DNA from: Tetmemena sp. SeJ-2015
Lineage: Eukaryota > Ciliophora > Spirotrichea > Sporadotrichida > Oxytrichidae
Assembly: GCA_027382625.1 (NCBI GenBank)
Contig: JAJKFJ010023569.1
Span: 62,001 to 126,000, forward strand
Length of the DNA stretch: 64,000 nt
Direction: 5' to 3'
Made by a program: the position numbers and the translations under genes. Shown here piece by piece: positions 20,801 through 31,739 of the stretch. The notes below the pieces were generated by a model. The model was not told the origin of the DNA and ran no database searches. It saw nothing but the letters and a program-made list of their open reading frames with translations. Every line of letters starts with the position of its first letter. Positions within the stretch are counted from its first letter, which is position 1.

Positions 20801-22681
20801 TAGAAGATCTCTATAGTGCTCTTTGATTTGGAGCTTATCCATAGCCAGTGCTTTCCTAGCCATAGTGTCCAAAGTTATTGTTGAAATTGTAATAGTAGTT
20901 ATTCTAAGTGTTTGGTCTAAAAACATGATTGTTGTAATTTGAGGTTTCATGATTCTAAAATTAAAGCTCAATAAAGGAAGAATTTTATGCTGATGCATCT
21001 AAGCATTCGAATCTTCATAGCCTTGCCTACCTGAACTACCTTGCCTCTATCCTGATATAGCAGTGTTTTGTTGAAATCCTACTGTCTTCTACCTCTTATT
21101 TGGATCTAGCGAAGTTGCCCCAATATTTTCTTAACCTATCTGCACGTTGGATCCTTGATTTGAAAAGTTTAAAAGGTTTCCACTTGAGTTTGTGTGTTGC
21201 AATTTTTCAGGAGCTCTTCGCTTTTTGGAGTTATTAGGGACAGAGTTATTATAACTTGGACCTGAATCTAAGATCGAATCCAAGGAGTAGTTGTTGTTAT
21301 TTTAGATGGTGTCTCTAAGCAAGTCATTCACCTCTGCCTTTGGAATTTGGTACTTGAAAGGTCGCATATCTTGTTGATACTAAAAAAGGTGTTAGAAAAG
21401 TATATTCAATAAGAGCTTAAGATGATAATTTTGACTTACAATCTTTTGATTTTTTTGAAGATCTTCGTTGATGGAATAATCTTCATCGTCCTCACTGCAC
21501 CAAGATAGAGTGTTCATTATTGCGCTCCCTTTCATATTGCTGTTGCTAATAGTTTCAAAATGCATATTCTGATTCTGTTAGGAAGACAGGGGATTTGCAT
21601 TTCCTACTCCTTTTAAAATATATTTGCATAAGCATAAATTTAGTATGATTTAAGCAAAAATTTCTAGTATATTAGAAATGATACTTTAAAATTATATTTT
21701 TGTGTAATTATCTCATTACTAATATATGTCCCCTTTTATAAATTTAATTTCACTTTTTATTTCATTTCGACACACGAACTATTTAATTTAAATCCTTTAG
21801 GATACTAATCTATTCATTAGCAGGCTGCATTTAAGCAAATCTATCTCTTAAATGAAAATCATAGGCTCAATGAATTATAAAATTCTTGAGTTATTTGCAA
21901 ATGGCTAATTTCTACCAGTATTTAGATGAGATGATTAATACTACGAATTAATAATTTAAATTAGAAAACCAATCATCTAAAAATTAATGCCATAGTTATA
22001 GCTCCCATAAGGAGCCATTCCTTCGCCTCCAAACTTAGATTAGCCTCCATTCTCCATAATGAAATCATGAGAAGGTCCATTTGACTAGCTAGGCATGTTG
22101 TGCCCATAAAATCCATCGTACTGCTGTTGTTAATTCTGTTAAGATTATGTGTATCCCATGTGAGCGGGATAATAAGGATACTGATGCTACTGCTACTGCT
22201 GAGAGTTAAAGTGGGGCTGAAAAGAAAAGTTATGAGGTTGGGAGGGCATAGAGCCCTAACCGTGACCAGTTTAATTGAAACCTGTTTAACTCAGCACATA
22301 AGAGGGTTCATCAATGTTTTATCATAATCATTCATTAAGAAAACTTTATATCTTATCCATACTTCATGTGTTGGTTTCCTTAGCTTGGGTTGTACTGACC
22401 GTCATCTATAAAACTTAAAAGCAATATTTATTATCTAGAGATGGGCCAAACTGGTTTTGGTGCTGTCCTTCAAAATTTGAAAAGTTAACCTAGCTTCCCA
22501 TTTGGTAATTAGCTTGATGGGAACCGCCAAGAGCAATATCTAGTCTCGGGGAGTTACTTCTTTCCGCTGGTTGGTTATTTTGTTGCTTTGAATTATGAGC
22601 TCCATCTCTTTTCATAGATTTTTTAATCAAATAATACATAATCTTAAATATTTGTTATGATTAGGTGTATTTGTAGTCCAT
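17892..22681 (-). CDS. Q/N-rich protein with C-terminal Myb/SANT domains
   Basis: Likely a nuclear DNA- or chromatin-binding protein. The N-terminal 500 or more residues (22681 to about 20600) are Q/N/S/Y-rich (MDYKYT or MKRDGAHNSKQQNN starts possible). A basic segment KKRRRKRVKK follows at about 20540. The C-terminal part has two Myb/SANT-like modules: SYVDDNFLLLGLRQFGYKD...NWLLNKSANEIKHRYKNL, and LSETEEKKFAQALKWFG...FLPNRSAHFLR, a spacing reminiscent of GON4L-type proteins. An acidic/serine tail ends at UGA 17892. IESs at 18978-19021, 20311-20350 and 22404-22437 restore the frame. The 21565-21960 stretch is AT-rich and could hide a large IES or mark a boundary between two genes. Confidence 0.65.
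18978..19021 (-). other. IES in Myb domain, pointer AAGCAC
   Basis: Plus-strand GTGCTT at 18978-18983 and 19016-19021. Removing 38 bp gives NEIKHRYKNLTC, the end of a SANT helix. Confidence 0.9.
20311..20350 (-). other. IES in Myb gene, pointer ATATC
   Basis: Plus-strand GATAT at 20311-20315 and 20346-20350. Removing 35 bp gives AAAAGRYPFQTPYHPMAPYP in frame. Confidence 0.85.
22404..22437 (-). other. IES in N-terminal Q/N region, pointer TAGAT
   Basis: Plus-strand ATCTA at 22404-22408 and 22433-22437. Removing 29 bp gives GPSLDDGQYNPSQGNQ. Confidence 0.8.
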
Positions 22682-22779
22682 TTTAGTAAAATAAAGATTA
22701 TAGAATTTAACTTTGGCGCAACTTTTATTCTATTGTTTTATCCTGAGAAATTCAAATTACTTCTATAATGAGAGATGCT

Positions 22780-24576
22780 GACTGTTTTAGTAAGAATAAT
22801 AATAATAATTTAGAGATTAATCAAATGCACTTTTAGCAAGTGAGGTCTTTGGGGTGGCACTTTCCAGGAAGGCAAGCTGGCTGTAGATGGAGCATGTTTG
22901 CCTTCTTTTAGTATGTGCACTACACGAAATCTGTGATCACCTCTGCAACAATCTAGTCTGAAAGATCTGGACTTATTCCAAGCAGCCTCAAATTCCAAGC
23001 TTGTGAGCTTTAATAACCTCTATTAAATTTTTTAAGTGATTGTTTAAAAAATAGATGATTATAACCTTTAATATCGTCACAAACTCCTGATATAGTGGCA
23101 TCCTAAAGCTACAACATACCCTCTAAATAAGTTGAAAAATCTGAGCTGGTCTATTAATCTAACTTCACAAATTCCTCTCAATTTTAAATAACTAAAAGTT
23201 TTTATTAAATCTCCTGTCACTAAAATATCTTGCGCTTCTGGCAAATCATCTCCTCCATTCTGGCTATTACCAGCTTTCTTAAAGTATAGTTGGTGCTTAG
23301 TGTTTCTCAAAAGCATATCTTGGGAGGTTAAGTCTTCTGATTCCTGTAAAGTAGTGTCAAAAGCCTCACTATCTAATGACTATATTCCTGTGGTAAGTTT
23401 CAATGGCTGCTTATTTCGTGGACTTGAAAGTGCGACCCATTAAATTAGCATAATTGGAGAACTTTACTCTTTCCTTATTACCTTTAAACTTTTTAACTTT
23501 AAGAATAACTATTTTGAAATAGATAACTTTTGAATTTGTCATCAAAAGCAGAATGAGAATCGTCTAAACTTGGATTCTATAAATCATAGTTTAGAGGACC
23601 TATTATTTAATTAAAGCATTTATAATTTAAAAGCCTGAGAGAGTAAGTGAAGGTTTCCCCCTGCACTTATCAAGTGTGAAGAATTGCACCTGCAGCTGGC
23701 TAGGTATAGTGATTGATGTGATGCCCTAACCTTTTTGAAAGGATACTTAATTGCTTTGCAAATTAAAAATAAATCTCTGTAGAAATCTAGTTAATTAAAT
23801 TCATCTGATCGTAGCATTAATCACTTTCTGTAAAAGTTGCACCAGTGATAGCATGAAAATTATCCTACCCTAGAACTTAAATTCTTGGCTCTTCTAATTC
23901 ATTATAAAAGTATACTTCTGCTTCTCTTATCCAGTTGTCTATCTCTCCTAATTTTCCAGACTCGTATGGCCCAATCATTAAAATTAAACTAAAGATAAAA
24001 AATAAAATCAATTCAACTGCATCCTCAGGTTTTGAAACTTTGCATTCTAATTGTCGACAAAGCTTAACTCTAACTCCTTTACCTACCTTGATTGAAGATA
24101 TCTTTTTGTCTAGAGGATTTTTCCCTAGAGAAAGTACAGTTTTGTCCTCAACAAATGGTTGCACAGTTACATTTTAGCTGAGTCCCTTAAAGTTAGGGTC
24201 TGCAAAGAATTAGACTTTTAGAGGAGGGAATGGATCGCTAGGATTTGTTCCTAGAGATGCTGTTGAAATTATATAATCTAGAGGAAGAATCGTTTAGAAT
24301 TCTGAAACTTCAATTTGTTGGCTATCAAAGTGAGAATCATGAGTACTTAGTTTTCCGAATCTGTAAAAGTACAGGATTAAGCTCACTAGAAATAAGGCTG
24401 CAAGAATGCTTAAAATTGAGAATCTTCTGCTTCTTAATTTTTCTATAATAAATGATTATAATTATGAAACTTCTTTGAGTTTCCGAGTAGCTCTAAGCTT
24501 CCTATTTTTGTATCTAAATAAGAAGAGGAGATTTCGCAAGCTTATAAGAATCTGATCGAATTTTAAAATGCCTCAT
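22780..24576 (-). CDS. Membrane-anchored beta/gamma-crystallin-like protein
   Basis: ATG at 24576 (MRHFKIRSDSYK). A single N-terminal membrane helix, SILSILAALFLVSLILYFY, appears after removal of the IES at 24430-24475. The ectodomain has the Greek-key pattern VQFFADPNFKG ... DKKISSIKVGKGVRVKLC ... GPYESGKLGEID...IREAEVYFY, which matches beta/gamma-crystallin strands. A second IES (23973-24010) interrupts this domain. Downstream segments (KHQLYFKKAGNSQNGGDDL; LEFEAAWNKSRSFRLDCC) are coding-like but unassigned. Ciliate crystallin-fold proteins are surface or secretory-granule proteins, so a type II surface protein is inferred. The 3' end is uncertain, as no clear UGA before about 22780 fits. 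Confidence 0.55.
23973..24010 (-). other. IES in crystallin domain, pointer TGATT
   Basis: Plus-strand AATCA at 23973-23977 and 24006-24010; 33 bp removed gives PEDAVELIGPYESGK. Confidence 0.75.
24430..24475 (-). other. IES before the membrane helix, pointer AAGAAG
   Basis: Plus-strand CTTCTT at 24430-24435 and 24470-24475; 40 bp removed joins SETQ to RSRRFSILSILAALF, shifting frame correctly. Confidence 0.85.
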
Positions 24577-24742
24577 ACTTAGATTTTATAATATTTATTA
24601 ATCATCATTTCTAAACTATTTTACTAGTAGTACCTTTAGATCTATAACTCGACACTAATTAAACTCTAGCTTTTATAATAACTAGTAACTTTGGTAATTT
24701 GCAATAAAGTGAAAGTTAATTTTACTATGATTTGCTGTTGTT

Positions 24743-27700
24743 TCATCGTTTGGCTTCTTTTTCATCTTGATCTTCCTCGATCATGATGGATAGGAAATTA
24801 CTGTTGCTATTTTAGAGCTTATCTGCTCCAGTAATCTAACTGAGCTGATAGTAGTTACTATTCTGAAGATTACTTTGGATTTCTGTGTTTTGCTTTTTTG
24901 TCCATAAATATATAAAATGCTTTTGTTATTTGCCTGAGGAAAGTGCTCTGCTCTTAGTCGAATTTGATTTGAATATGTTTTTAGGCCTCTGCTTCTTATT
25001 GCTTCACTGGATATATCATGCTCACACCCAACACTGATTTGTGATAACTTTGGAGTCTTTAATTATGCAAAAAATATCAAAATATAAAGAATGGATGTAA
25101 TCTTTGCTTCTCCTCATTTTAGAGTTGACTAACAAATAATTATTTTGAACATTAAATCGAATGAATAGTTAATTTAAATGGTGCTCTATCCACCCTATGA
25201 TCGTCAATATGAAGAATAAATTTAATCATAATCAATATCTTCTTAGAGCATGATGTCAATTTCTACGCTAGATGCTGGATTGGTGTTAGCAGACGCATTT
25301 CTACTTTTATCCGCAATCTCATCTTATTTCTTTTTCATTTCTTTGTATATTATTTAGTCTCTCTTCTCATAGTCTTTCCTTAGCTTCCTAAAGTAAACTT
25401 ACTTTTAAGTGATCGCAATATGGGATTTCCTAAATTAATTTAAGCTCTTCTCTCAGCCTCAATTTCTTTGGTAGTTTTCTTGATGCGATTATGACGATAA
25501 GGAATATAGAAGAACACTATGTAGAAGAGAGTAGCATACATCATAGATATTGCCAAATGAGAATTTCGATTTTAAAAGGAGAGAATAAGTGACTTTTGAA
25601 ATTAAGTGATAGTACAACGTGGAGGGTTATGAACATTTCAGAAATTATATGGTCTGCTTTCCAGACACTTAAGTTCCCAGAAACTCCAGAAACGCATGTT
25701 AGCTTTGCCGTTTCCTTTACAACTTATATCTCTAAGATAAAGAGTCCTATAACCCCACCCATCACTATCCCGTAAATACTCCAAAGCAGATTCACGATAG
25801 TGAACATCAAGCACAATTTATATAATGATCAAAAAGATGATTCATCAAAGTTTGTGTTCTCACATACCTCCAAAAGCCTAATGCTCTTTTCATGCTTAGT
25901 TCTTTTGGATCCTCCTACTCCTCTTCATTACTTTTTTATCTTGATGAATTTTAAGTGCTATCTAAATCTTCTTCCTGTTCTTAGATTTCTTAATTTGTGT
26001 CACTATTTTGAAAGAGATAATTAATCAAATTATTCAACTTAACTATTGATTGAGCTCTCTATTTTTGCAGAAGCAAATACTTTAGATTTTTTGAAGTATC
26101 TCTGCTAATGATTCATGACTTTAAATTCTTCTACGCTTTCATCCTCTTATTCCATAGTTAGCACTCTTTTTTGCTTTACAGTTTGATTTCTTCCATTTTT
26201 CAAAAACTGATTATAAGATATTATTTTAAAATAACCAGCATTTAATTTGATTTTTCCTCTACCTCTTTGGACTCTGCTAAGTTAAACCTCTAGTTCTAGC
26301 TTTGTGAACTTTATCAGTATAGTTCTGCGATTTAACTTCACTCTATTGTTCATTATCATCTATTGGGACAGAGTCAGAGTCTAGGCCTTTAAAGTATTGC
26401 CTCTCAGATTGAATCTCGTCATGGTCCTAATACATTTAAGCTGGAGGTTTCTCTAATGTCATCATTCTTTTTAAACTTGTATTTTTAGTTTATCTAGAGG
26501 TGGCTTTATCATTTACTAAACGAATATCACTACTCTAAGTCTATGTCAATTTCTCATTCTTGCTGTTTTGAATTAATTAAGCTGTGTCCTCAGCTTGATA
26601 ATCGCTTAACATCTAATTGATTCGTTCTTGATTCTTATTTATCTTTGCATCTTATTCTCCCTCTTCTTTCATTTATTATTGATAATAATTATAATAAGCA
26701 TATATTTAATTTAATTAACATTTACTGCTGATGAAGAATCATATGCTTGACTATATATCGTTCACAGTTATCTTGTCTGTCGATTTCCCGCAAAAGTTCA
26801 TCCTAGACTGGAGTCCTGTGTGCTTCTCCCTACAAATTAGATAGGAACTACTCTTATTCACTAAACCCTTATCCATAAGATTGTAAGGTGGAGGGCAGCA
26901 GGATTCCCAAGATTATGTCTATGACGCTCATCACAAAGTCTAGTCCCAAAAGCAATACAAGCTGCATCGCTATATCGAGATTTAATTTAGAATTAGTTGA
27001 AAAAGAAATTAGGATGACAAAAATACTTACGATAGATCTGAGGGGAACAACGAAGGCCTTGAGTCGGGAAGAGGGCAGTTGAAAATATTAGAAACAGGCA
27101 GAAGAGTCTTATTACCAAACTTATTTTTAAGCTATAGGAAAGTTTAATGTATTATCAATCTTTGGGAAGTTAAGTAGGTTATTTAAGGTTAGTTAGAAGT
27201 TCCTGTTTACTAAAGAAAAATTGTGGGATTTGAAAGAGAAATTCAAAGTTGCTAGAAATATACAATAAACAAAGCTTCCCCAGAGCTCAAGGAGCGCAGT
27301 GTTTAGGCTCTTATCTGAGGAGATTTTCAATATTTTAGTGTTCCTCATGGTGTTCGCTCTCTCAATTGTGCTTATATTCTGCGTATCAGTTATCAAGGTG
27401 CTCGAGATAGTATAGCTGCTCACTACTGCAAGGACCAGCAAGTTTCTTTGATTCTTTTCTCTTTTCCCCCGGGAGGTGGTAAATAGTGAAATTCTTTTTT
27501 TTTCCTTTCAATCTGTGTCTCCATTGTTCTTTTGACTTCAATTGTTAATTGCTAAATGATAATTAAAATGAGAAACTTAATTACCTTATTTATTGGGCTT
27601 TAAATTAATTAAGATAGAGCAAACACGAATTAAGAATACTGTGATTAGAATTAAGAACTTATTAAGTGCTTTCTTTAATAGAGAAATCATTTGAACTTAA

Positions 27701-29193
27701 GGTTTGTTAAAAATAATTCACTTTTAAAATTCTTTTTAAATTTTTAAAAAATTAAATTAATTTCTCATTTTTTTTAATTTTAGCAATTAACAATGGAAGT
27801 CAAGCAATGAACACACTGGCAGCTATCACAGCATTGTAAAGGAAAAAAACAGAATTTAAGCTATTTGACCACCTCACCGAGGAGAAGAGATGAAAAGAAT
27901 CAAAGAAACTTGCTGGTCCCTTTCAGTAGTGAGCAGCTATACTATCTCGAGCACCTTGATAACTGATACGCAGAATATAAGCACAATTGAGAGAGCGAAC
28001 ACCATGAGGAACACTAAAATATTGAAAATCTCCTCAGATAAGAGCCTAAACACTGCGCTCCTTGAGCTCTGGGGAAGCTTTGTTTATTGTATATTTCTAG
28101 CAACTTTGAATTTCTCTTTCAAATCCCACAATTTTTCTTTACTTACTGCTTTTTAAATCTCCGAGTATATAGAGCATTCAAGGCTTTGATTTAGAGATAA
28201 TAGCTAGCACCTATTTTCATCATTGTATTCAAAAGAAAAATGAAGAAAAGCACATTCAAGTTATGAACTATGAACTCAAAAACAATCAGTGCGATTGTAG
28301 AAACATTTATATTTACTTAAAAGAAGCTTACAAAGTAATTTTTAATAAGCTTATGATTGGTAGTAAGAAAGAGAAAAATCTCAAACTAGTTCCAAGTTTG
28401 GTAAGTTTACTTATATCTGAAGACAGCTTGCGTATTCTTGAATAAAATGAGGAGGCATTTGAACATGATGAATATCTTTCTAACCCAGGAGAAGAATATT
28501 TTAACTGAATGTCTATCCTCGTGGCCATCCCCAGATTATTGACTCGAATATGAATCTTATGTGGGGAACTCTACAGATTCTTCTTCATTATTTGCTGTGA
28601 TAGATTGAAGTGATTTTATATCTTCTAAATTAAAATCGAATAAACTTCCTTTTGTATTTGTAAGTTATTACTGCTAAAAATGTAGATCCTGATATTTAAA
28701 ATCTTGAAAAGCTAATTGCGTAGTTGGATCATAGTTAATTTGAAGAAGAGAAATTTCCTGTTTCAGATTTCTAAAGCTCATCTGTAGGAATAGACATACC
28801 TTGAGAACCTTAGCCATTTTAATATTTTGAGGAATTAAATGTGCTAGAATAATTTAGAGAGCTATCCCTACTCATCATGAGGTCATTTTATTTCACTCTG
28901 CTGTGATTGTATTAATTAAAAGATAGATTGCTGTATTTTATTAAATCTAAATTATTCTCTCCCTTGCCTTTTAAATTTTCTTAGATTACTGTATTGTCAT
29001 TAGCATTTAAGCTGGATTCAAGCATTCCAAGAAATGAATAGTGAGAGCTTTCGTTTTCAAAGAGGCCGAAAGTAACTTTCCTCGAATAATTGTCATTGTA
29101 AAGAGAAAGAGAGGAGTTATTGTAAAGTGGAGTACTTAAATTAGAATAATGTTGCGGAAGAGTGAGAGTGTTTAGTAGGCCTAGAATATCCAT
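24743..29193 (-). CDS. Large multi-pass membrane protein, function unknown
   Basis: One long minus-strand gene from MDILGLLNTLTLPQ (29193) to ...EEDQDEKEAKR (UGA 24743). Order: a Ser/Asn/Gln-rich cytosolic N-terminus of about 300 residues, with an IES at 28494-28551; membrane helices near 28200 (VSTIALIVFEFIVHNLNVLF), 28000 (IFNILVFLMVFALSIVLIF) and 26950 (AMQLVLLLGLDFVMSVIDII); a long charged loop (26700-26050); helices near 25800 (FTIVNLLWSIYGIVMGGVIG), 25600 and 25520 (MMYATLFYIVFFYIPYR); and an acidic C-terminal tail with an IES at 25204-25238. No family recognised; the overall topology could be receptor- or channel-like. Between the second and third helices lies an inverted copy of the second helix exon (27211-27556), so exon order there is unclear. 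Confidence 0.55.
25204..25238 (-). other. IES in multi-TM gene, pointer ATATTGA
   Basis: Plus-strand TCAATAT at 25204-25210 and 25232-25238; 28 bp removed eliminates a UGA and gives LQEDIDDHRVDRAPFK. Confidence 0.85.
27211..27556 (+). repeat. Inverted duplication, left copy
   Basis: About 345 bp that reads on the plus strand EKFKVARNIQQTKLPQ...IFNILVFLMVFALS, the same membrane-helix exon found on the minus strand at 27778-28141. The first ~230 bp (27211 to about 27440) is essentially identical between copies; the rest is clearly diverged but alignable to the shared TTGTTAATTGCTAAA end. Confidence 0.85.
27778..28141 (-). repeat. Inverted duplication, right copy (in gene orientation)
   Basis: Partner of 27211-27556, separated by about 220 bp of AT-rich spacer. 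This copy lies in the same orientation as the surrounding multi-TM gene and follows in order after the helix near 28200, so it is probably the exon used. A one-base length difference near 27915 distinguishes the copies (ACTGAAAGGGACC here, ACTGCAAGGACC in the left copy). Confidence 0.85.
28494..28551 (-). other. IES in multi-TM gene N-terminus, pointer ATATTC
   Basis: Plus-strand GAATAT at 28494-28499 and 28546-28551; 52 bp removed gives TQDSYSSPGLERYSSCSNAS in frame. GC content is higher than in most IESs here. Confidence 0.7.
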
Positions 29194-29453
29194 ATTTTAT
29201 AATAATGTTTTATAAAGCACTTGGTTAAATTATTAAACTTTCACTCTCACCATCTACGTTTTATTATCGCAAATTTATTTAACCAAATGTCTTATAATTA
29301 AATTTCAAGGTGTTCTGATTCAGGAATCATTTGGTTGAATTAAATTCCTATTCTTACCTATACAATTTCATCATCAGCTAGTGAATATCTAAAACTAATC
29401 TTCAGACTATGGAAATGTATAGTCTGAATTAATTTTTGAGATTAATTAAAAGG
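29194..29453. other. Spacer with hairpins next to the orphan HECT segment
   Basis: AT-rich. Contains AACCAAATG (29281-29289) complementary to CATTTGGTT (29328-29336), with GATTC-AG-GAATC (29317-29328) inside, and a perfect 10-bp stem TTCAGACTAT/ATAGTCTGAA (29401-29428). The second hairpin ends 26 bp before the scrambling pointer. Confidence 0.6.
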
Positions 29454-29466
29454 GATGTTGATCTTT
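29454..29466 (+). other. 13-bp scrambling pointer, downstream copy
   Basis: GATGTTGATCTTT. Identical, in inverted genomic orientation, to 52577-52589. It marks the join between the minus-strand HECT part and this plus-strand part. Confidence 0.85.
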
Positions 29467-29993
29467 TGAAGAGACATACCAAGTATGGAGGAGATAAGAA
29501 AACAACTATACTTACAGAGGAGAGTCGCCGCATCAAGTGGTTCTGGGAAGTCCTCAGAGAATTTACTGAGGAGGATAAGTAGAAGTTTATAAAGTTCTGT
29601 TGGGGCTAACAAAGGCTTCCTGCAAATGATGAAGAGTTTGACCGTCGCTAAGTCAGATTCATGATCAAGCCATCTATCAAGAATACACATGGAGATGGAG
29701 CTCTACCAAAGGCAGATACTTTTTAATTAGAGCAGAATTTAAAGAGAGAATGTATGTATGCATCATGCATATATGTTATTACTTGCTTCTTCAACTTGGA
29801 ATTGCCAGACTACAGCACCAAGGAAATCATGAAGCAGAGAATACTGCTGGCTATTTACACAGATAGTGATTCTATGAATGCAGAAGCTGAACATGCAGCC
29901 AACATTCATTTAAGTGACCCTATGTCAGGCGGACCTGGAAGAGGAGCAATCATGGAGAGACATTTGGATCAATCCTATGACGATGAGTATTGA
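29454..29993 (+). CDS. HECT E3 ligase, terminal segment (inverted relative to rest of gene)
   Basis: Encodes the HECT C-lobe: DVDLLKRHTKYGG, RRIKWFWEVLREFTEEDK, FIKFCWGQQRLP, then LPKADTCFFNLELPDYS with the catalytic Cys in TCFF, STKEIMKQRILLAI, and a Gly/acidic tail ending at UGA 29993. The IES at 29717-29784 separates LPKADT from CFFNLEL. There is no start codon and no HECT N-lobe here. The segment begins exactly at the sequence GATGTTGATCTTT (29454-29466), which recurs on the minus strand at 52577-52589 where the HECT N-lobe stops. Joining there gives CGKNIVDVDLLKRHTKYGG, the normal HECT sequence. This is therefore the last macronuclear-destined segment of a scrambled gene. Confidence 0.9.
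29717..29784 (+). other. IES before the HECT catalytic cysteine, pointer TACTT
   Basis: TACTT at 29717-29721 and 29780-29784; 63 bp removed gives LPKADTCFFNLELP, the HECT active-site motif. Confidence 0.9.
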
Positions 29994-30121
29994 GCAAAAT
30001 CAGCAGAGCAATATTTTGTATCAAGAAAGTAGTCATTCAAGTTCCTTTAATTTCAATTCTTTAAACCTTAAATCAAACTGAAAATTATTTTAAATGATTA
30101 AGTAATTATGAAGATTATATA

Positions 30122-30835
30122 TCAGTAGTCACTCATTATTTCACCACAGTCGCTAATGTAAACTTGCTATCTACATACTCCGCTCTAAGAACCTACCTTA
30201 CTCACATTATATAGGATCTCCATTCCATTGATGACTTTTCCAAATGCAACATGATGCCCGTCAAGATGTGGATAAGCATCTAGAGTAATAAAGAATTGAG
30301 AGTTATTGAAATTCTTCATAGTGGGCTAAGTACCATCATTGCTGTTCATGCTAGGAGGTTTTGACATTGATATAATGCCTGCTCTATCATGCGAATGGTT
30401 AAAGTTCTCATCTGGGAATTTCAGTCCATAGATAGATTCTCCACCCAGACCATTATTTCTGTGAATGTCTCCTCCTTAAAGCATGAAGCCCGGTATTATT
30501 CTGTGAAAAAGGGTATCTTTATAAGACAAGAGCTTCTTTGGTTTCTCTTCTTTGCCTTGCATATTTGATGAATTAGCCGATAACTCGCTAACGATTTAAC
30601 CATCAGGGAGTTGAGAATCATTTGCAGTGTTTTATACCGGAGGCTGATAATGCTAGCAGTATCCTTTCTCACCAGTGCAAAGTGCTCTAAAATTTTCAGA
30701 AGTCAGAGGGGTATCTCCAAATAACTGAATCTCAACCCTGCCTTACAAAGTGCCAGAGAGACTGATCTCGAGATATACTGTCGCTAAGATGTCCTCTGTA
30801 TTATTTGGATTGCTGGGGTCGTCTACAAAATTCAT
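30122..30835 (-). CDS. Cyclophilin-type peptidyl-prolyl isomerase
   Basis: Catalyses cis-trans isomerisation of prolyl bonds. Starts [17 protein letters not shown] at 30835. Family motifs in order: [41 protein letters not shown] (catalytic Arg and the Gln-Gly-Gly-Asp), [42 protein letters not shown] and the terminal V(Y)ISDCGEI. An insert of about 35 residues between TGEKGY and FHRIIPG is unusual; such inserts occur in divergent cyclophilins. A 21-nt GTGAGT...TTAG intron precedes the last exon; UGA at 30122. No IES was needed. Probably cytosolic or nuclear. Confidence 0.9.
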
Positions 30836-31058
30836 TCTTTAAAAAATAATTATCTTTATTCAAGCTTTTCTACTCTAAGTGATTAATGAGTAAAAAAGTA
30901 AATATTCATTCACAGTCTCGAATGCAATTAGAATAACTTTATTTATAATCCTTCTTCATTAAGGCATTATTAATTTGCAAAATTCAATAAAATTCACATT
31001 TATATTGCTCATCATTTAATTCTTAATTTAGAATTTATTAACTTCTAGATTTGGAATA

Positions 31059-31695
31059 ATGAAAGCCAATACAGAGAATTACTTAAGTGAAGCATAAAAG
31101 CCAACTCCAAATACATAATGCCATAAATTTGTAATAAGTCGTCCGAGAACTCAAAAAATAGGTTATGAAAGGCTTTAATAACATTCGCACTAAGCAAAAC
31201 TAGATTATTTTTCGAGAATTTGTAATTTATAGAAATTTTATTTTAGATAAGAAACTCATAAAGTCTGCATTATAATCTTAGGACTTACTCTACAATTATC
31301 ATTATGCTCTGCAAAGGAATAAGCTCGCAGCCCAAGAGAAGGAGTGCGTTTTCATAGGATTGAAAATGGCAGAATATTTTACAATTTAATTTTTTTATTT
31401 GAGATATTTGAAGTTCCCTCTAATGATCCTGAACTATAAACCAGTTCAGACTATTCCTATGATGAAAGCGAGTAATTGAAGCATAGAAACAAATGAAAAA
31501 GCAAATATGAATACAAAATCGGAGAATTTTCATGATGAAGAGATTATCACCAAAAAGTCGGCCATTTAAAATGGGTGGTCATTCAATGTGGATGAATAGC
31601 TTAGTTAAGATGAGGTTTGGCAACAGCATCTCTTGAAAGAATAATTTAAAATTTAAGATATGAGCTAAAAATAGCTTCACAGTAAACAAAGATGA
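31059..31695 (+). CDS. Hypothetical cytosolic protein
   Basis: Not recognised. Starts MKANTENYLSEAQKPTPN. A coherent central segment reads HYALQRNKLAAQEKECVFIGLKMAEYFE when a pointer-type IES of about 30 bp near 31375-31410 (TTT repeats) is removed, followed by PSNDPELQTSSDYSYDESE and a Q-rich end (SQKQLHSKQR, UGA 31695). Frame changes indicate one or two additional introns or IESs near 31150-31300 and 31500. It may also belong to the following gene, whose own start is missing. Confidence 0.4.
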
Positions 31696-31739
31696 TTATC
31701 CTATATTATAAGTTATAAATTGAAAATTTACTTCAACAA

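Noticed and set aside
27870..27940. Transposon or retroelement around the inverted repeat
   Set aside because: No terminal motif, transposase-like frame or target duplication is visible; the repeated sequence is host exon.
28263..28445. 60-codon plus-strand ORF as a gene
   Set aside because: Opposite-strand coding of the multi-TM gene explains it better.
28500..28906. Plus-strand gene with tiny IESs of 9, 12 and 13 bp removing UGA codons
   Set aside because: The minus strand reads SLFDFNLEDIKSLQS and SSLNYSSTFNSSKYQNGQGSQ without tricks, so the plus frame is a shadow. The apparent pointers there arose by chance, a warning about very short repeats.
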